Below are positions 24,701-35,109 of a stretch of 64,000 bases of DNA, piece after piece. The translations under genes were made by a program, and so were the position numbers. The notes under the pieces were generated by a model. It ran no database searches and was not told the DNA's origin. It worked only from the letters and a program-made list of their open reading frames with translations. Origin of the DNA: Rhea pennata (taxonomy: Eukaryota; Chordata; Aves; Rheiformes; Rheidae); assembly GCF_028389875.1 (NCBI RefSeq), contig NC_084663.1, positions 95,159,190 to 95,223,189 of the forward strand, written 5' to 3'. Numbering within the stretch: position 1 is the first letter of the stretch; every line of letters starts with the position of its first letter.

Positions 24701-27700
24701 GTAAGACCAGAGCTGACTCAGCATAATACGAACAATAAGAGGAAAATACTCTGTGAAAAGACCTACTGAACAAGATGACTAAAACCTGCATGGGAAAGCA
24801 AACACATTTTGCCTTCCATACACTAGACAAATTATTAACTCTTTTACAACTTCATACAACCTCAGGCTGATAAAAAGTACTGGACTGCCACAGACAGCCA
24901 ACAGAGGATGGAAAGTTTTACTATCTGGCCTTGCTAACCAGACCTTAAGGCTTGGCCTTGCCTGCTGACCATCTGCATTTCTGGAGAAACCAGCATGCAT
25001 GCTCAACCTCTAAATTTACACAACAGTTATCAAATACTGTAGTTTATATGGAATTAGATATAAAAAGACCCTCTTCAAAGAGCTATGACTCACATTCAGT
25101 AAATACACAGCTGCAGAAGATACTAAACATTCCTCTTCTGGAAGGTCATGTCACTGAAGAAAATACAGAATTATCTGCCATGCCTTAGCTGTTCCTCTTT
25201 CACAGTCCAACCTCAGTGATCACATAGGCAGTTCCCAGCTAATGTGCCAGACAATGAAGTGAACAGAGGTATACGCATATATGCCTTTCTTCCAATCTCT
25301 CTGAGGAGTCGAAGAGCAAAAAACAGTTAGCTGCAGGATTCACTAGCTTTCATCTGTTGATTCACACACACCAAAAAGATCATCTAGGATTTGCTGGCAG
25401 TTGTAAATGCTGCCCTGTGAACATATTTCTGTCTCCTCTCTTCCCTCATCTACTGCTAGCACCACTAACTATACTCGTATTGCTGTAAGAAAAACCTTGA
25501 AGCATCTTTTCATTTCATCAGTCTTTTTCCATGCACATCTGCTCAGTTTCACACCAGTCTGATCATTTTTTGCAACAAAATGACTTTTTAAAACTTAAAA
25601 CCTAGAGGCAAGGCCAGTAGCTGCAGCTCCTCATTTATGGCTTTATGGCATTGAATTATGGCATGAATGAATCAGATGATGGGTGCCAGCTTTAGTTCCT
25701 GCATAAAAATAAGCATCCAAATAGAAGAGAAGTACCTTACCTGCACTGTCCTGAGGAGAGGCTTACCAATGAAGCCATATAAAGGAGAGAATTTCTTAAA
25801 TATCCTTACTACCAAAAAAAGTCTTCTCTGAGCTCACCAGTCATTCAGTCTATCAGAAACCAATCACTACCTTGTGACATTCATAGAGCAAAATGATCTG
25901 CATCATTTGTTAGATTTTTGTTTCTAACAATTTAAGTTCAAATTAATTAAAGGTCATTGTGCACAGTATATGAAGAGAGATGATGCCAACTCAGTGAACA
26001 CACAAACGAGAATTGCAGGGCAAATATTTTTACTGAGAGCCATGTAGCTGTATATCTGATAAGCTGTTACTTTAAAATTCAACCCAAGTCCGAAAGGAAA
26101 ATTATATTTACTTTAAGTATGTTCTAAATGTGGTTCCCAGTACAACTCTTACTGTTCTCTTAACTAATACATACAGTGGACAGAAATTAAATTACACAAA
26201 AATTAGCTTGGATTTTTCCTGTGGCATATCTACAGCAAATCACAATAGAAATTTCTTTGTGATTAGTTTACAAAATTCAGTGGTCCTCTAAGTTACTTCC
26301 TACTGAAAAGAAAGAACACAGCATGATATGCAAGCCACATCCTACATTCAGACCTTTACTCCCATTATCAAAACTCTAAGTCTGCTAAGATTTAAGACTA
26401 CATTATAGATAGAGGGAAAAAAAAAAATCTATGCTGAGCATATGTTTACATTTGTTTATTACTTTACAATCATGGTCAGTGTCTGTAGCCTAACTACTCC
26501 AATACCTGTTTCAGGCTGGCCAAACTGTCTGTTCCTATCCTATGCAGTTTGATAGCCATGCACTGTCGTCCCACAGTAAAAACACGACTCATCTGAGGAC
26601 TACGGGATAATATCCAAATGCAATAGCTGCTCCAGTGTAAGGGGTGGGATAAGAATCATCAGTGGTAGCAAGGAGTTTGTAATTCTAGGGCTGTCACTGG
26701 TGCTCTTCCTGCAACTTGGAAAGCATAAGCTTCAAAGATGATCCTAACTGCATGCAACAGCAACCAAAGATATTTAGAGAGCACAAGGCATAACACCACA
26801 GGAAAACCCACCAAAATTAGTAACTCTGTTATCACAGCAAGCTTTGAATAATAGTAACAAGGCCGCAGACCAGACAAAGAACTAAAAGGAAATTAATTAT
26901 CAAATAGATGCTCATTCAGCAATTACCCTCCATCCCATGCATTGGATGATGTAAGAAATTCACAGGTGGGAGGATTAGAGAACAGTATGTTGTCATTTAA
27001 TCAAGTCCACAGTAATGTCCACAAAAGAAGAAAATCAATTTTTCTTCTGCTAGTTTAAACTAGACTCCTAACTTCTGAGTCTTTTTCTCTGCAGCTTTAG
27101 GTACACTATTCTGGTGTTCCTCTGTCTGCATACAATGTAACATTTCTGAAAGGCAGTCCTTTTAAAAATGAAGGTTCCTAAGCTTCTGCATAACAAATAA
27201 ACCCGCTTTTGTAAGGGCAATATGGGGAATGAAAGAATGTTCAGCATTGCATACCCATGCAAAAGAGAACCCCACATAGACTGCATATAAATTGCGGATT
27301 AAAATAACTATAAAACATTTTATCTGTGGCTTCAGGTCCGAATGCTTAGAAAACACAGTGGTAAGTTTTAAATTCAACTCTCTTTTCTAAATAATGATGA
27401 GATTAATCTTCTTAGCAACCAGAAAACTCTTTTACTACAGGAAAAAAAAACATACCAGAAAATAACGGATCAATTAATGTGCCTGGTGTAGAAAAATCAC
27501 TGATGCAGTCATGGAATAAAAGTTGCTCAGACGTGCTCCAGAAAAAAAGGACATAGCTTTTATTTTACTTTTAAAACTTAAAAAGTTGTTAGTTATAAAT
27601 ATTGTTAAAAAAGCATAAGAAATTCTGTTTCTAAATCACATATTCAAGTTAAATAACTGTAGCACAACCTGCTGAAGCCAGAAGTATTAGAAAGCTAAAT

Positions 27701-30700
27701 TCATGCCTGTTTTCTTGGGGGGGGAGGGGGGAAGTGCGTGCATGTGGGTTTTTTTTTTTAAGGTATTAAAGAATTAATGTTACATTATTTTAGCATTCTT
27801 ATTTATGCTGTTATGAAAAGCCTGCAGTATATAATTCTTAATCTGTGATCAAATTTTGAAAGTGTTAAGTCTTAGATTTATCCCTGACCTATTTTCTGCA
27901 TTTTTTGAGCTTCTTCCCCTGTCAGCCCTGTTGCTAAAGGAAGATGTACACAAATAAACTGACTCATTATCCAAAAAAAGTTCACATACTTTACACAGAG
28001 CTAATCAAACAAAAGATCCTTTTCTTCCATTCCCTTGCAGCTGTAATAATTTTAGACATTATTTACCACCAGATTGAAAACACTTTCAGACAAAAATGGC
28101 CTTTAAAAATAAAAATGCAACAGTCTCCACATCTTCCAGTTTCATGGCTTCAGCTCACCTGATCCATTGCAATTGTGGTTACTACAGTAACAATCAACAT
28201 GGCATGCTAGATGTATTTTGGCTCTACAGCAAAGGACTTTATAAAGCAAGAATTCCTCTCACACAGTTTATCATCTCTTAGTCAAAGAATCAGAGTAACA
28301 AGCAAGGCAGTTCAATAAAAATGAAGTTCATAATCAATTGTCTACAAAGGCAGTGCATACAAATATAGCACTGACTCAGGCCACAGCTGCTTCTGAACAC
28401 ATCAGCAAAAAAGGAAGGAAATTTTCTTGCTTCCCTTGCTTTGGATTAATTCTGACGAGTATAGACGAACAAGTACTAAAGAGTTTTCATTCAGCTGTAT
28501 GATGGCATTGCATTTACAGACTAGTTTTCTCTTCCATATTAAAGTGCAAACTACAGCAAGTTTCTTATCCAAGGAGAAGTTTTAGTATGTTCCTTACAAG
28601 ATTTCTGTCTATTCCCAATCTAACAAGAAGAGAATTTTATTTCATTCTCACCGAAGATAACAGTGACAGGCTGCAACAACTAACCCATCCAAAGACAGAA
28701 GATGCACTTTCAGGACACTAAGATTCTAAGCTGCAACTTGCACTGTAGACACTAGGAATGCAGGAATTTCCATTGTATTTGCATCACAAAGCCAGGGATA
28801 GCACCCCCTACTCTGAAGCCAGTAGGGCTGAAAGAGCCTCCTATAAAAAGGTCTGCTTTCCACATTCACTTCCATAAGAGAGTCTGTGATCCCACTATAG
28901 CCATTTGAGATTAAACATTTGCACAAAAAACAAACAAACAAACAAACAAACAAACCCCACTTTTCCCTGTATTTTTATGCCCACATGTGGCATCGTTTTA
29001 AACTTTTTGTCAGAACCATATTCACGTTATCAAATTAAGAGCCTGATTCCTACAGATACAACTGTTTTTGTTATATTAAACCTGCTCAGAACCAGTAAGT
29101 ATTAAAAAATACCTATCATCATGATAATCTTTTGTGCTTTACAATTTCCACACATGCCAAGACTAAAGCAGTAGTGCAACTTTTTTAACGCTTCCTAGGG
29201 TATACAGTTTTTGAAAAACTTGGACTCAGTTGTGTACCCACCATGAATGTCTGACACAGTCATACCAAAACAAAATACGCTGTCTTCCATTACGGCTAAA
29301 AGCAGACAAGACAGTTCTCTGACATGCATGGCAGTTTACTCTGCTGTTTAGCACATGTTCATGACACTCAGTTCATGACACTCACCGTTTAGATGCCTCT
29401 ACAATATTCATGCTGCTAAATACTCAACAGGCTCCTTAGGGTAAGGATACATGTCTTTCTCATATCTTGAATGAGCTTTCCGAATTTGAATACAACTCGG
29501 AAGTTATCTGCAGTTACAGGAAAAAATAACATCTCAGTATTTAGATCGTTTTGCGCAACTGTTCACTATCAATTGTCAAAACCTAGAATTTAAGCCAAAG
29601 GACACTTGTGTTTTTGAGAAGCACTTTGTTATCTAAGTAACTAAACAAGCAAATTCTTGACTATCTGAAGATCAGACAGCACAAATAAAATTTTTAACTG
29701 TTACTTTAACCTCATTGGATCTACTGTCCTCATAAAACACTCAAAAACTGCATGTGAACAGCTGCCACTTAACAGCAATAGACTGCCAACTGCAAGAATA
29801 AAGCTCAGTAACCTCCAGCAATGCCAATATGTTTAAATCAGCAGCTTAGGACTCCCTTTCTATTTGAGGGACATTGTCATCACTGGCTGGCAGCAAATTC
29901 TTTGTTCTGCCAGCCATCTTCAAAGAACAGTGAATCACAACAGAAACATGAGCAGCAAGTTACACCATTTTCTTTTGACTAATAAGGATTTGCAAAACCC
30001 CTTGCCTGGCAGATGATATGCAATGGCACTACTGCTTCAGCCATCAATCTTAATTTGTCAGCTTGCAAAAGGTGCCTCGTACTGGACCTCTTTCTTCTTC
30101 TCCAAGTGACAGGACTAAGAGACCCTCTTGACCTGATCAGTCATCAATAAAAAAAAAAAGTAATGTTTTCTTCACTGCTACAGAATCCCTATACTTTATT
30201 TTGTACTAACATTGATCTCACCAGTGTTCTCTCAGACCTATACCGAATGATATTAACTGAGTGCAAATTGTTTTAAGATTCTCCTTAGCACTGAAACCAT
30301 TGAAAGAGGAAAACAGTTTTTCCACATGAACTTAAGATGCAAATTCACAGGGAAAACAAGGACATATTATGGTTATAAAAAAAAATAAGCTCAAATTTAC
30401 AGTAAAATTTATGTTTTCCAGTCACCTTCTTTTTAATGAATTTAAGTCACGCAGTCCTACTATGAATAAGTTGCACCTGAGCTGCCAAGGCTCTAACAAT
30501 TGTTCTATTGATATTACACACATTTAAGGGCTTTCTACACCTGTCCACTACAGCTGACATGAAGCATAGTACACCTGCAGTAGAGCAATAGATTTATTAG
30601 GCAAGAGGTGCATAACACAACAAGAATGACTTTTATAGATTTCAGTCAGATTAATTCATAATAAGAATTAACATCAGTGCATCTAGACAAAAAAGTGGTA

Positions 30701-33700
30701 ACTCCTTAAAAATAGTGATCTAATATTGCAGCCCTGAGATAAGCAACATTCAGCAAATTAATATAGATAATGGAAAAAAGCCATACTAGTTGGCTGTTGA
30801 TCCTGGTATGTGGCATCACACAAGTCAACAAGTGGCCACTTTCCCTCACCACTGCACTCAAGTGAGTATACCCAGCTCAGAGGAAAATGTCATGCAAAGA
30901 TAGTGGACTGCTGTAGACCAAGCTGCTTTGTCTGCATCACGCAAAGCTGCACTGTTGACTAAACAGTTCAAGAATCTCTGTTCAATGCTTCCTGATATGC
31001 TGAAAACCCAGCGTTAGCCTAGAAACCTGCTGAAATCAATCACAGGTGAGATTTGGACTACCAAACACTTGCTGAAAGGAATGATTTCAACTTAAGTGGG
31101 GGAAAAAAAAAGCAACCAAAACAGTTGCTTACTGACTAACACACATTTCCTCCTATCAGGCAAGGAGGGTATAAACATGCTAACAGGTTACCATGGAGTA
31201 AGTAAAAAACATGAATCAACTAGGTATCAATTTATTTTTGGTAACTACCAGATATAATAATCCCCCCACAATAAATGCAAAGCAGTTTACTACTTAAGCA
31301 TGTTTAAACTATGCCGGTATTCACCACAAAGTAAGAGGGCACATGAAAAGGAATTGCTGTTACTGAGTAGCTAAAATGCAACCCATCCAAACTCTGAAAA
31401 ATAATGACAAGTTCTATAATTAACAGATGCAGTGCAACTTCCTGACCTTTGAGGCCTCCCTAGCTACATTTTTACCATGAGTACTTAACTGGCACAAGAA
31501 TACCAGTTTACTGTACTGGTGAGGAGTTGTGCTTACAGGAAGGGCAGTCTGAGAAGTAGCTCAGCTTTTCCCAATATAGCACCTACGCTAAGGGCTTCTG
31601 CCAGTACAATGTCAGTGACAGATTGTACACTTGATCAGAGCAACTATGCCAGGAGATTCATCCAATGCAGATATAGCTTGGGAAAAACATGGTGTTTCAG
31701 CAATAAGTAAAACTAAAGTCTGAATTGCAGGCAGATAAGTAAAAGACGTCTGAATAAAGAACAAAGAAGGTTTTAGACTCTAGGAATTTTCTGTTTGTTC
31801 TTTGAAAATGTTATCTGGCTGTTTTATTATCAGGGAATAGAGCAAATGGATACAGAAGCTGGCTCAATGAAATATATACAAAGTCTCAGTTCTAATTTAA
31901 ATATACAATTAAAAGAGTAGTTACCACACACACACACACTGTTGGTAGCCCATTCATTGTTGACCTGTGTTTTCGAATAGACTTCCCACTTGCATTTAAA
32001 CTCAGCCGGTTTTCAAATACAAATTTAAAAAGTCGGTGATTCATTTTACAGCTAAACTCTCCAAACCACCCCCCCCCCCAAAAAAAACACATTAGAAAGG
32101 CAGACCAATACAAGGCAGGTAGTTAAGTATTAAGACACCTGGGAAGGTTGTATTTTGAATCAAAGGTCATAAGACACCAGTAATATCCGTAACTAATAGA
32201 ATGTATGTGAAAACATGAAGTCTACACAGCATAATCTTTTCGGATATGAGGAACTGGAACGCAATCCTCCCTACATACATAAAACAGCCAAGGAGTAGCT
32301 GCAGCCACTTTGATTTTCCTGCTGCAGCCATATTTTGTCTACTGTCATCTTATCAAGCAAATCTGGTCCTATTTGCTACACTTTTCTTAAACCCTATCTC
32401 CTACTTCTTTATAGCATGCAGTGATACTCTTCAAGGAACTCCAGATTATATCAGTCATCCATATACTTTTTGATAGGTGTATATAATCTATCAGTAATTC
32501 ATTTTGTGGAGCAGTCTGAAATACTCAGACATTCTGAATTCTTTAAATTAAGTGCAACATTGAAAGCTATTCCTGCTTCAAGCACAACTACAGAAAGGCT
32601 GCAAAATATCTTAAGATACATACTGTAATCCAAAACATGATCAGAAAATCCTGAGCTAACAAACTAACAGCAAAGTCTCTGCAATTACACAAAGGTCCAG
32701 ACGGTCCAGCTACTCCAACAGTAGCCTGCAACTCAGAGCTCGCAAGCAGCAAGCACACTGCCACAAAGGTGCCAAGCACTGCTTGTAGCCACAAGCCAAA
32801 GCTACCACAGTAAACAAAATTTGATTTTGTCCCTGGTGCTGTACTTGTTGTTGCTTTTGACACTGTTGCTTATGAGCTAACAACAAACAACTGCCACTTG
32901 ACTATCTGCCCCCAGGTCCAGCATGGGTTTTGCAGCTCACTGTACTACTAGCGATGCCTGAGGGTATCCATGATTCAGTAGCTGTGGAAATTCTGACCTC
33001 CTCATCCCTCCCATGTGTTCTTGCCACTGTTCGCCCACTCACTTGCATAACATTTATCTTCATCACTGAAACGATCAAGGTTAAAAACTGCCTTTTCCAA
33101 TCTCACCGTTACTCTTTTTTCCTCAAAATCATCTCAGAGAAGAAGTTTAAACTAAGCCTTTTCCCCTCACCATCCCCAGGTAAGAGCAATCCAGCTGGTA
33201 CACTGTCTATGACACGAGAGAGGGGAAAATGCAGGAGTATCTTTACAGGACTCTGTCACCAAAGCCAGCATATTTTAAAGTTAGCTCTACTATGCAAAAA
33301 CTAACTTCCAAAAAACACAAAGTTGCATGTATGACCTGCATATGGAGGGCAAGAGCAGTGGAAAACAGTTTCAGACAATAAAAATTAGAATACTGATTAT
33401 GTTCCTCATTCAATCAACTTGCTAAATCTAAAACTTTGAACACACTCATTAATTGTAACACCTCCTCAATACTACAATGTGCCTGCCAAAACACCTGTGG
33501 CAGCAGATGTGAAGAAAGTACATCTCGGAGATATTTCTTCCCATAATAGGCACAAAAGAGAATCATGGACCTGATTTTAACTCTGTTTTTCTGTATTTTC
33601 TTTCAATCTCTGTGTAGACATGTTTTATTCAAAATTTCTCTGGAAGTTTATTTGCAACAGGACAAATGCAAGTTCAAACAGCATACCTATTTAAGTAAAC

Positions 33701-34694
33701 TCTGCTCTGAGATCTCAGTCACTTTAGCTATATGGCCTTTGTATTTCCACGTAAAATGTTTCACTTGTTAAAAATTCTGACTACATTTTTTTCTACTCCG
33801 GCATATCCAGTATCTCAGACTAATACAGAACCAATCAAAATTTTTCTTTTTTAAATATTGATCTCAGAAGCAATTTTCTCATAGCTATTATGCTGCTCAG
33901 AAGAATAAACACATTCACTGAGCAACAGCCCCATTTACAGATTCGTGTCCTTCTAGATCTGCATAGCTCACCACAAGGCACTTACATTAATACAGTTTGC
34001 CTTCCAAGTGCCAGCATTGGGAAGAGAACAAATAAGCGTACTCTGAACAACTACCAGAAAGACTGAACAGCACTGAAGAAAAACCCCTTGAAAAATCAGC
34101 GCCTGAACAGCAGAATTCAGAAGCGACGAAGGCTGCCCTCATGCGAAGAGGCTGCCACCCCAGCGCACTCACTTCAGCGCCGCTCATGCCTTCAGAGGCG
34201 CCCCCAGGGCCAGCACGGGGGCTTCGGGAGCAGCCACGGGGAGGAAGCACTGAGCCAGCCCAGCGCTGCCTACCGCACACCAGGCGCCCCCGGCTCCGGC
34301 CGGCCCAAGGCAGCCCTGGGAGCGCAGGGGCGGATACGCCCGCTCCCAGCCCCCTTCCCCCGCCCTCCCAACGGCCGGGAGGAACGGCCGCGGGGCAGGG
34401 GCGGCGCCAACCGCCGCCGCGCGCGCTCACCGTCTCCTCGCGGCCGGGCCCGTCGGGCTGGCCGCTGCCGCAGGCGCCGGGACCCGGGCTCGCGCGGCCC
34501 TCGGGCGTCTTCCGCTCGCTAGCGCCCTTCCCGCCGCCGCGGGCCGCCCGCCGCCCCCACAGGTAGAGCGCGCCGGCGCCCAGCAGGATCGGCGCCCCCA
34601 GCACCAAGGCCAGCTGCCAGCGGGACAGCCCGGCACCGCCGGCACCGCCGCCGCCGCCGCCCGCCGCCGCCTCCACGGGCTTCGAGGCGGCCAT
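11442..34694 (-). CDS. TOMM70: TOMM70, mitochondrial import receptor subunit TOM70 (12 coding exons)
   Basis: TOM70 is an outer-mitochondrial-membrane receptor. It accepts hydrophobic precursors such as metabolite carriers from Hsp70/Hsp90 and passes them to the TOM40 pore. Twelve exons on the minus strand join in phase: 34694-34431, 24323-24150, 22858-22732, 20134-20025, 18080-17932, 16877-16670, 16068-15934, 15119-15012, 14385-14269, 13358-13261, 12728-12606 and 11595-11442. They give 588 residues (human 608), with no stop or frameshift. Residues 26-46 form the membrane anchor. Residues 47-88 are a basic, glycine-rich linker containing SERKTPEGRASP. TPR repeats follow, with the chaperone-clamp motif ALFRRAKAHEKL around 170-181 (Arg172 matches human Arg192). 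The C-terminus is KKYGLKPPTL. The start codon lies in the family motif MAASKPVEAA. The gene shares a CpG-island promoter with LNP1. Confidence 0.97.
12606..12728 (-). CDS. TOMM70: TOMM70 exon 11 (residues 497-537)
   Basis: The acceptor is gtcttttag and the donor AAG|GTAATG. It reads LLQLQWKQDLDKGLELISKA, then IEIDNKCDFAYETMGTIEVQ. The split Gly codon on the left and split Arg codon on the right both complete correctly with the neighbouring exons. Confidence 0.97.
13261..13358 (-). CDS. TOMM70: TOMM70 exon 10 (residues 465-496)
   Basis: The acceptor is ctgatgcag and the donor GG|GTATGT, phase 2. It reads ALTDQQQFGKADEMYDKCID, then LEPDNATTYVHK, one TPR unit. Confidence 0.97.
14269..14385 (-). 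CDS. TOMM70: TOMM70 exon 9 (residues 426-464)
   Basis: The acceptor is tttaatag and the donor CAG|GTACAT. It reads YRQAYTGNNPLPVQVAMKGF, then EDVIKKFPKCAEGYALYAQ. The loop NNPLPVQV differs from human NNSSQIQA but keeps length. Confidence 0.96.
15012..15119 (-). CDS. TOMM70: TOMM70 exon 8 (residues 390-425)
   Basis: The acceptor is ctggttag and the donor CTG|GTAAGT. It reads LKILLDQVEEAVEDFDECIR, then LRPDSALAQAQKCFAL, one TPR unit. Confidence 0.97.
15934..16068 (-). CDS. TOMM70: TOMM70 exon 7 (residues 345-389)
   Basis: The acceptor is ttttatag. The donor is an unusual CAA|GTAAAA that leads straight into a long A-run of the transcript. It contains LRANALIKRGSMYMQQQQPV and DIDPQNADVYHHRGQ, both TPR helices. 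The frame is intact. Confidence 0.95.
16670..16877 (-). CDS. TOMM70: TOMM70 exon 6 (residues 275-344)
   Basis: The acceptor is cactttcag and the donor AAG|GTAAGA. It contains SGYLRAKQYMEEENYDKIIS and ATFYLLIGNANAAKPDLDQV, two TPR units that begin the C-terminal substrate-binding core. Confidence 0.97.
17361..17405 (+). repeat. CAAA/CAA simple repeat
   Basis: An array of CAAA units passes into CAA units, flanked by A-runs, within TOMM70 intron 5. Confidence 0.9.
17932..18080 (-). CDS. TOMM70: TOMM70 exon 5 (residues 226-274, linker)
   Basis: The acceptor is gtgtttcag and the donor AA|GTGAGT, phase 2. It contains NREPLMPSPQFIKSYFSSFT, then DDIISQPLLKGEKSDEDKDK. This linker between clamp and core ends in the charged, probably disordered stretch typical of the family. 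Confidence 0.97.
18697..18732 (+). repeat. Poly(A) tract, about 36 bases
   Basis: An uninterrupted A-run in TOMM70 intron 4. In the sense of the gene it is a T-run. No retroposon body is recognisable beside it. Confidence 0.9.
20025..20134 (-). CDS. TOMM70: TOMM70 exon 4 (residues 189-225)
   Basis: The acceptor is gttccctag and the donor AAG|GTAGGA. It reads DVTAVCILEAFQNQQSMLLA, then DKVLKLLGKEKAKEKYK, the helix that closes the N-terminal clamp domain. Confidence 0.97.
22732..22858 (-). CDS. TOMM70: TOMM70 exon 3 (residues 147-188, clamp TPR)
   Basis: The acceptor is ctacccacag and the donor is GTGAGT, phase 0 to phase 1. It contains QDCTKAVELNPKYVKALFRR then AKAHEKLDNKKECLE. The first Arg of FRRAK is the residue that grips the EEVD tail of Hsp70/Hsp90 in the human protein. 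Confidence 0.97.
24150..24323 (-). CDS. TOMM70: TOMM70 exon 2 (residues 89-146, first TPR)
   Basis: The acceptor is tttttcag and the donor CTG|GTAAGA, phase 0 on both sides. It reads SPLDRAQAAKNKGNKYFKAG, then KYEQAIQCYTEAISLCP, and ends RAAAYEQL. This is TPR 1 of the chaperone clamp. Confidence 0.97.
28924..28955 (+). repeat. AAAC tetranucleotide microsatellite
   Basis: A run of AAAC units in TOMM70 intron 1. Confidence 0.9.
31925..31939 (+). repeat. Short CA dinucleotide repeat
   Basis: Seven to eight CA units in TOMM70 intron 1. Confidence 0.85.
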
Positions 34695-35100
34695 GACGCG
34701 CTCACACCGCCGGCCCGGGGGAGGGGAGAGAGGGGTCACCGGACACCCGGGGCATGCCGGGAGGGAAGGGGAAAAACGGTCAGGAAAGCACTTCCGCCTG
34801 CCCTCCGCCGGCCGCGCCCCCTGTCGGCCGGGCGGAGTGGCAGCAGGCAGCGGCGCCTCCGCCGCGGGGCCGCTGCCGCCGGCGGCGCCCCCGCGTCGCG
34901 GCGCCCGCCACGGGGCGGCCCCCAGCCGCGGCCGCGTGCCATCCAGGCGCCCCCTTCACCGAGGAAGGGAGCTGGGCGAAGGCGCCCCCAGGGCGAGCGA
35001 GGCTCGGGGCCCTCGCCCGGGGCCCCCGCGGAGCGCGGCCGCCTGCCTGCCACTGCTGAGCCCGCGGGGAGGCCTGGGCGCCCGGGAGCTGCAGTGTTTT
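34090..35100. promoter_or_regulatory. CpG-island bidirectional promoter of TOMM70 and LNP1
   Basis: About 1 kb of very GC-rich, CpG-dense sequence covers TOMM70 exon 1 and extends beyond it on the LNP1 side. TOMM70 starts leftwards at 34694 and LNP1 is transcribed rightwards, so the genes are head to head. An ETS-type site (gcacttccgcc, 34788-34798) and a palindromic ggcatgcc (34751-34758) stand between the two, in the arrangement common for housekeeping and mitochondrial genes. No TATA box is seen. Exact start sites are not determined. Confidence 0.75.
34431..34694 (-). CDS. TOMM70: TOMM70 exon 1 (residues 1-88, membrane anchor)
   Basis: Starts with MAASKPVEAA. A glycine run follows, then SRWQLALVLGAPILLGAGAL and YLWGRR, a signal-anchor with positive charges on the cytosolic side. 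The exon ends REET at an ACG|GTGAGC donor, phase 0. An in-frame codon upstream at 34739 is not needed; the 34694 ATG matches the family start. The glycine-rich part is shorter than in human, which accounts for most of the length difference. Confidence 0.95.
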
Positions 35101-35109
35101 GTCTGATAC

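Larger units (their letters stand above)
24324..34430 (-). other. TOMM70: TOMM70 intron 1 (about 10 kb)
   Basis: This is AT-rich intronic sequence with no recognised exon, RNA gene or transposon. It contains only simple repeats such as the AAAC array near 28,924, a short CA run near 31,925 and a G-rich run near 27,717. Open frames here start without ATG or lack family similarity. Confidence 0.6.

Noticed and set aside
32588-32863. Hydrophobic 91-codon frame on the minus strand in TOMM70 intron 1
   Set aside because: It begins with GTG, not ATG, has no family similarity and sits in intron sequence; hydrophobicity alone is weak evidence.
33987-34430. Continuation of the TOMM70 exon 1 frame to residue ~250
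   Set aside because: The frame simply reads through the GTGAGC donor into the intron. Exon 2 joins exon 1 in phase at 34431.
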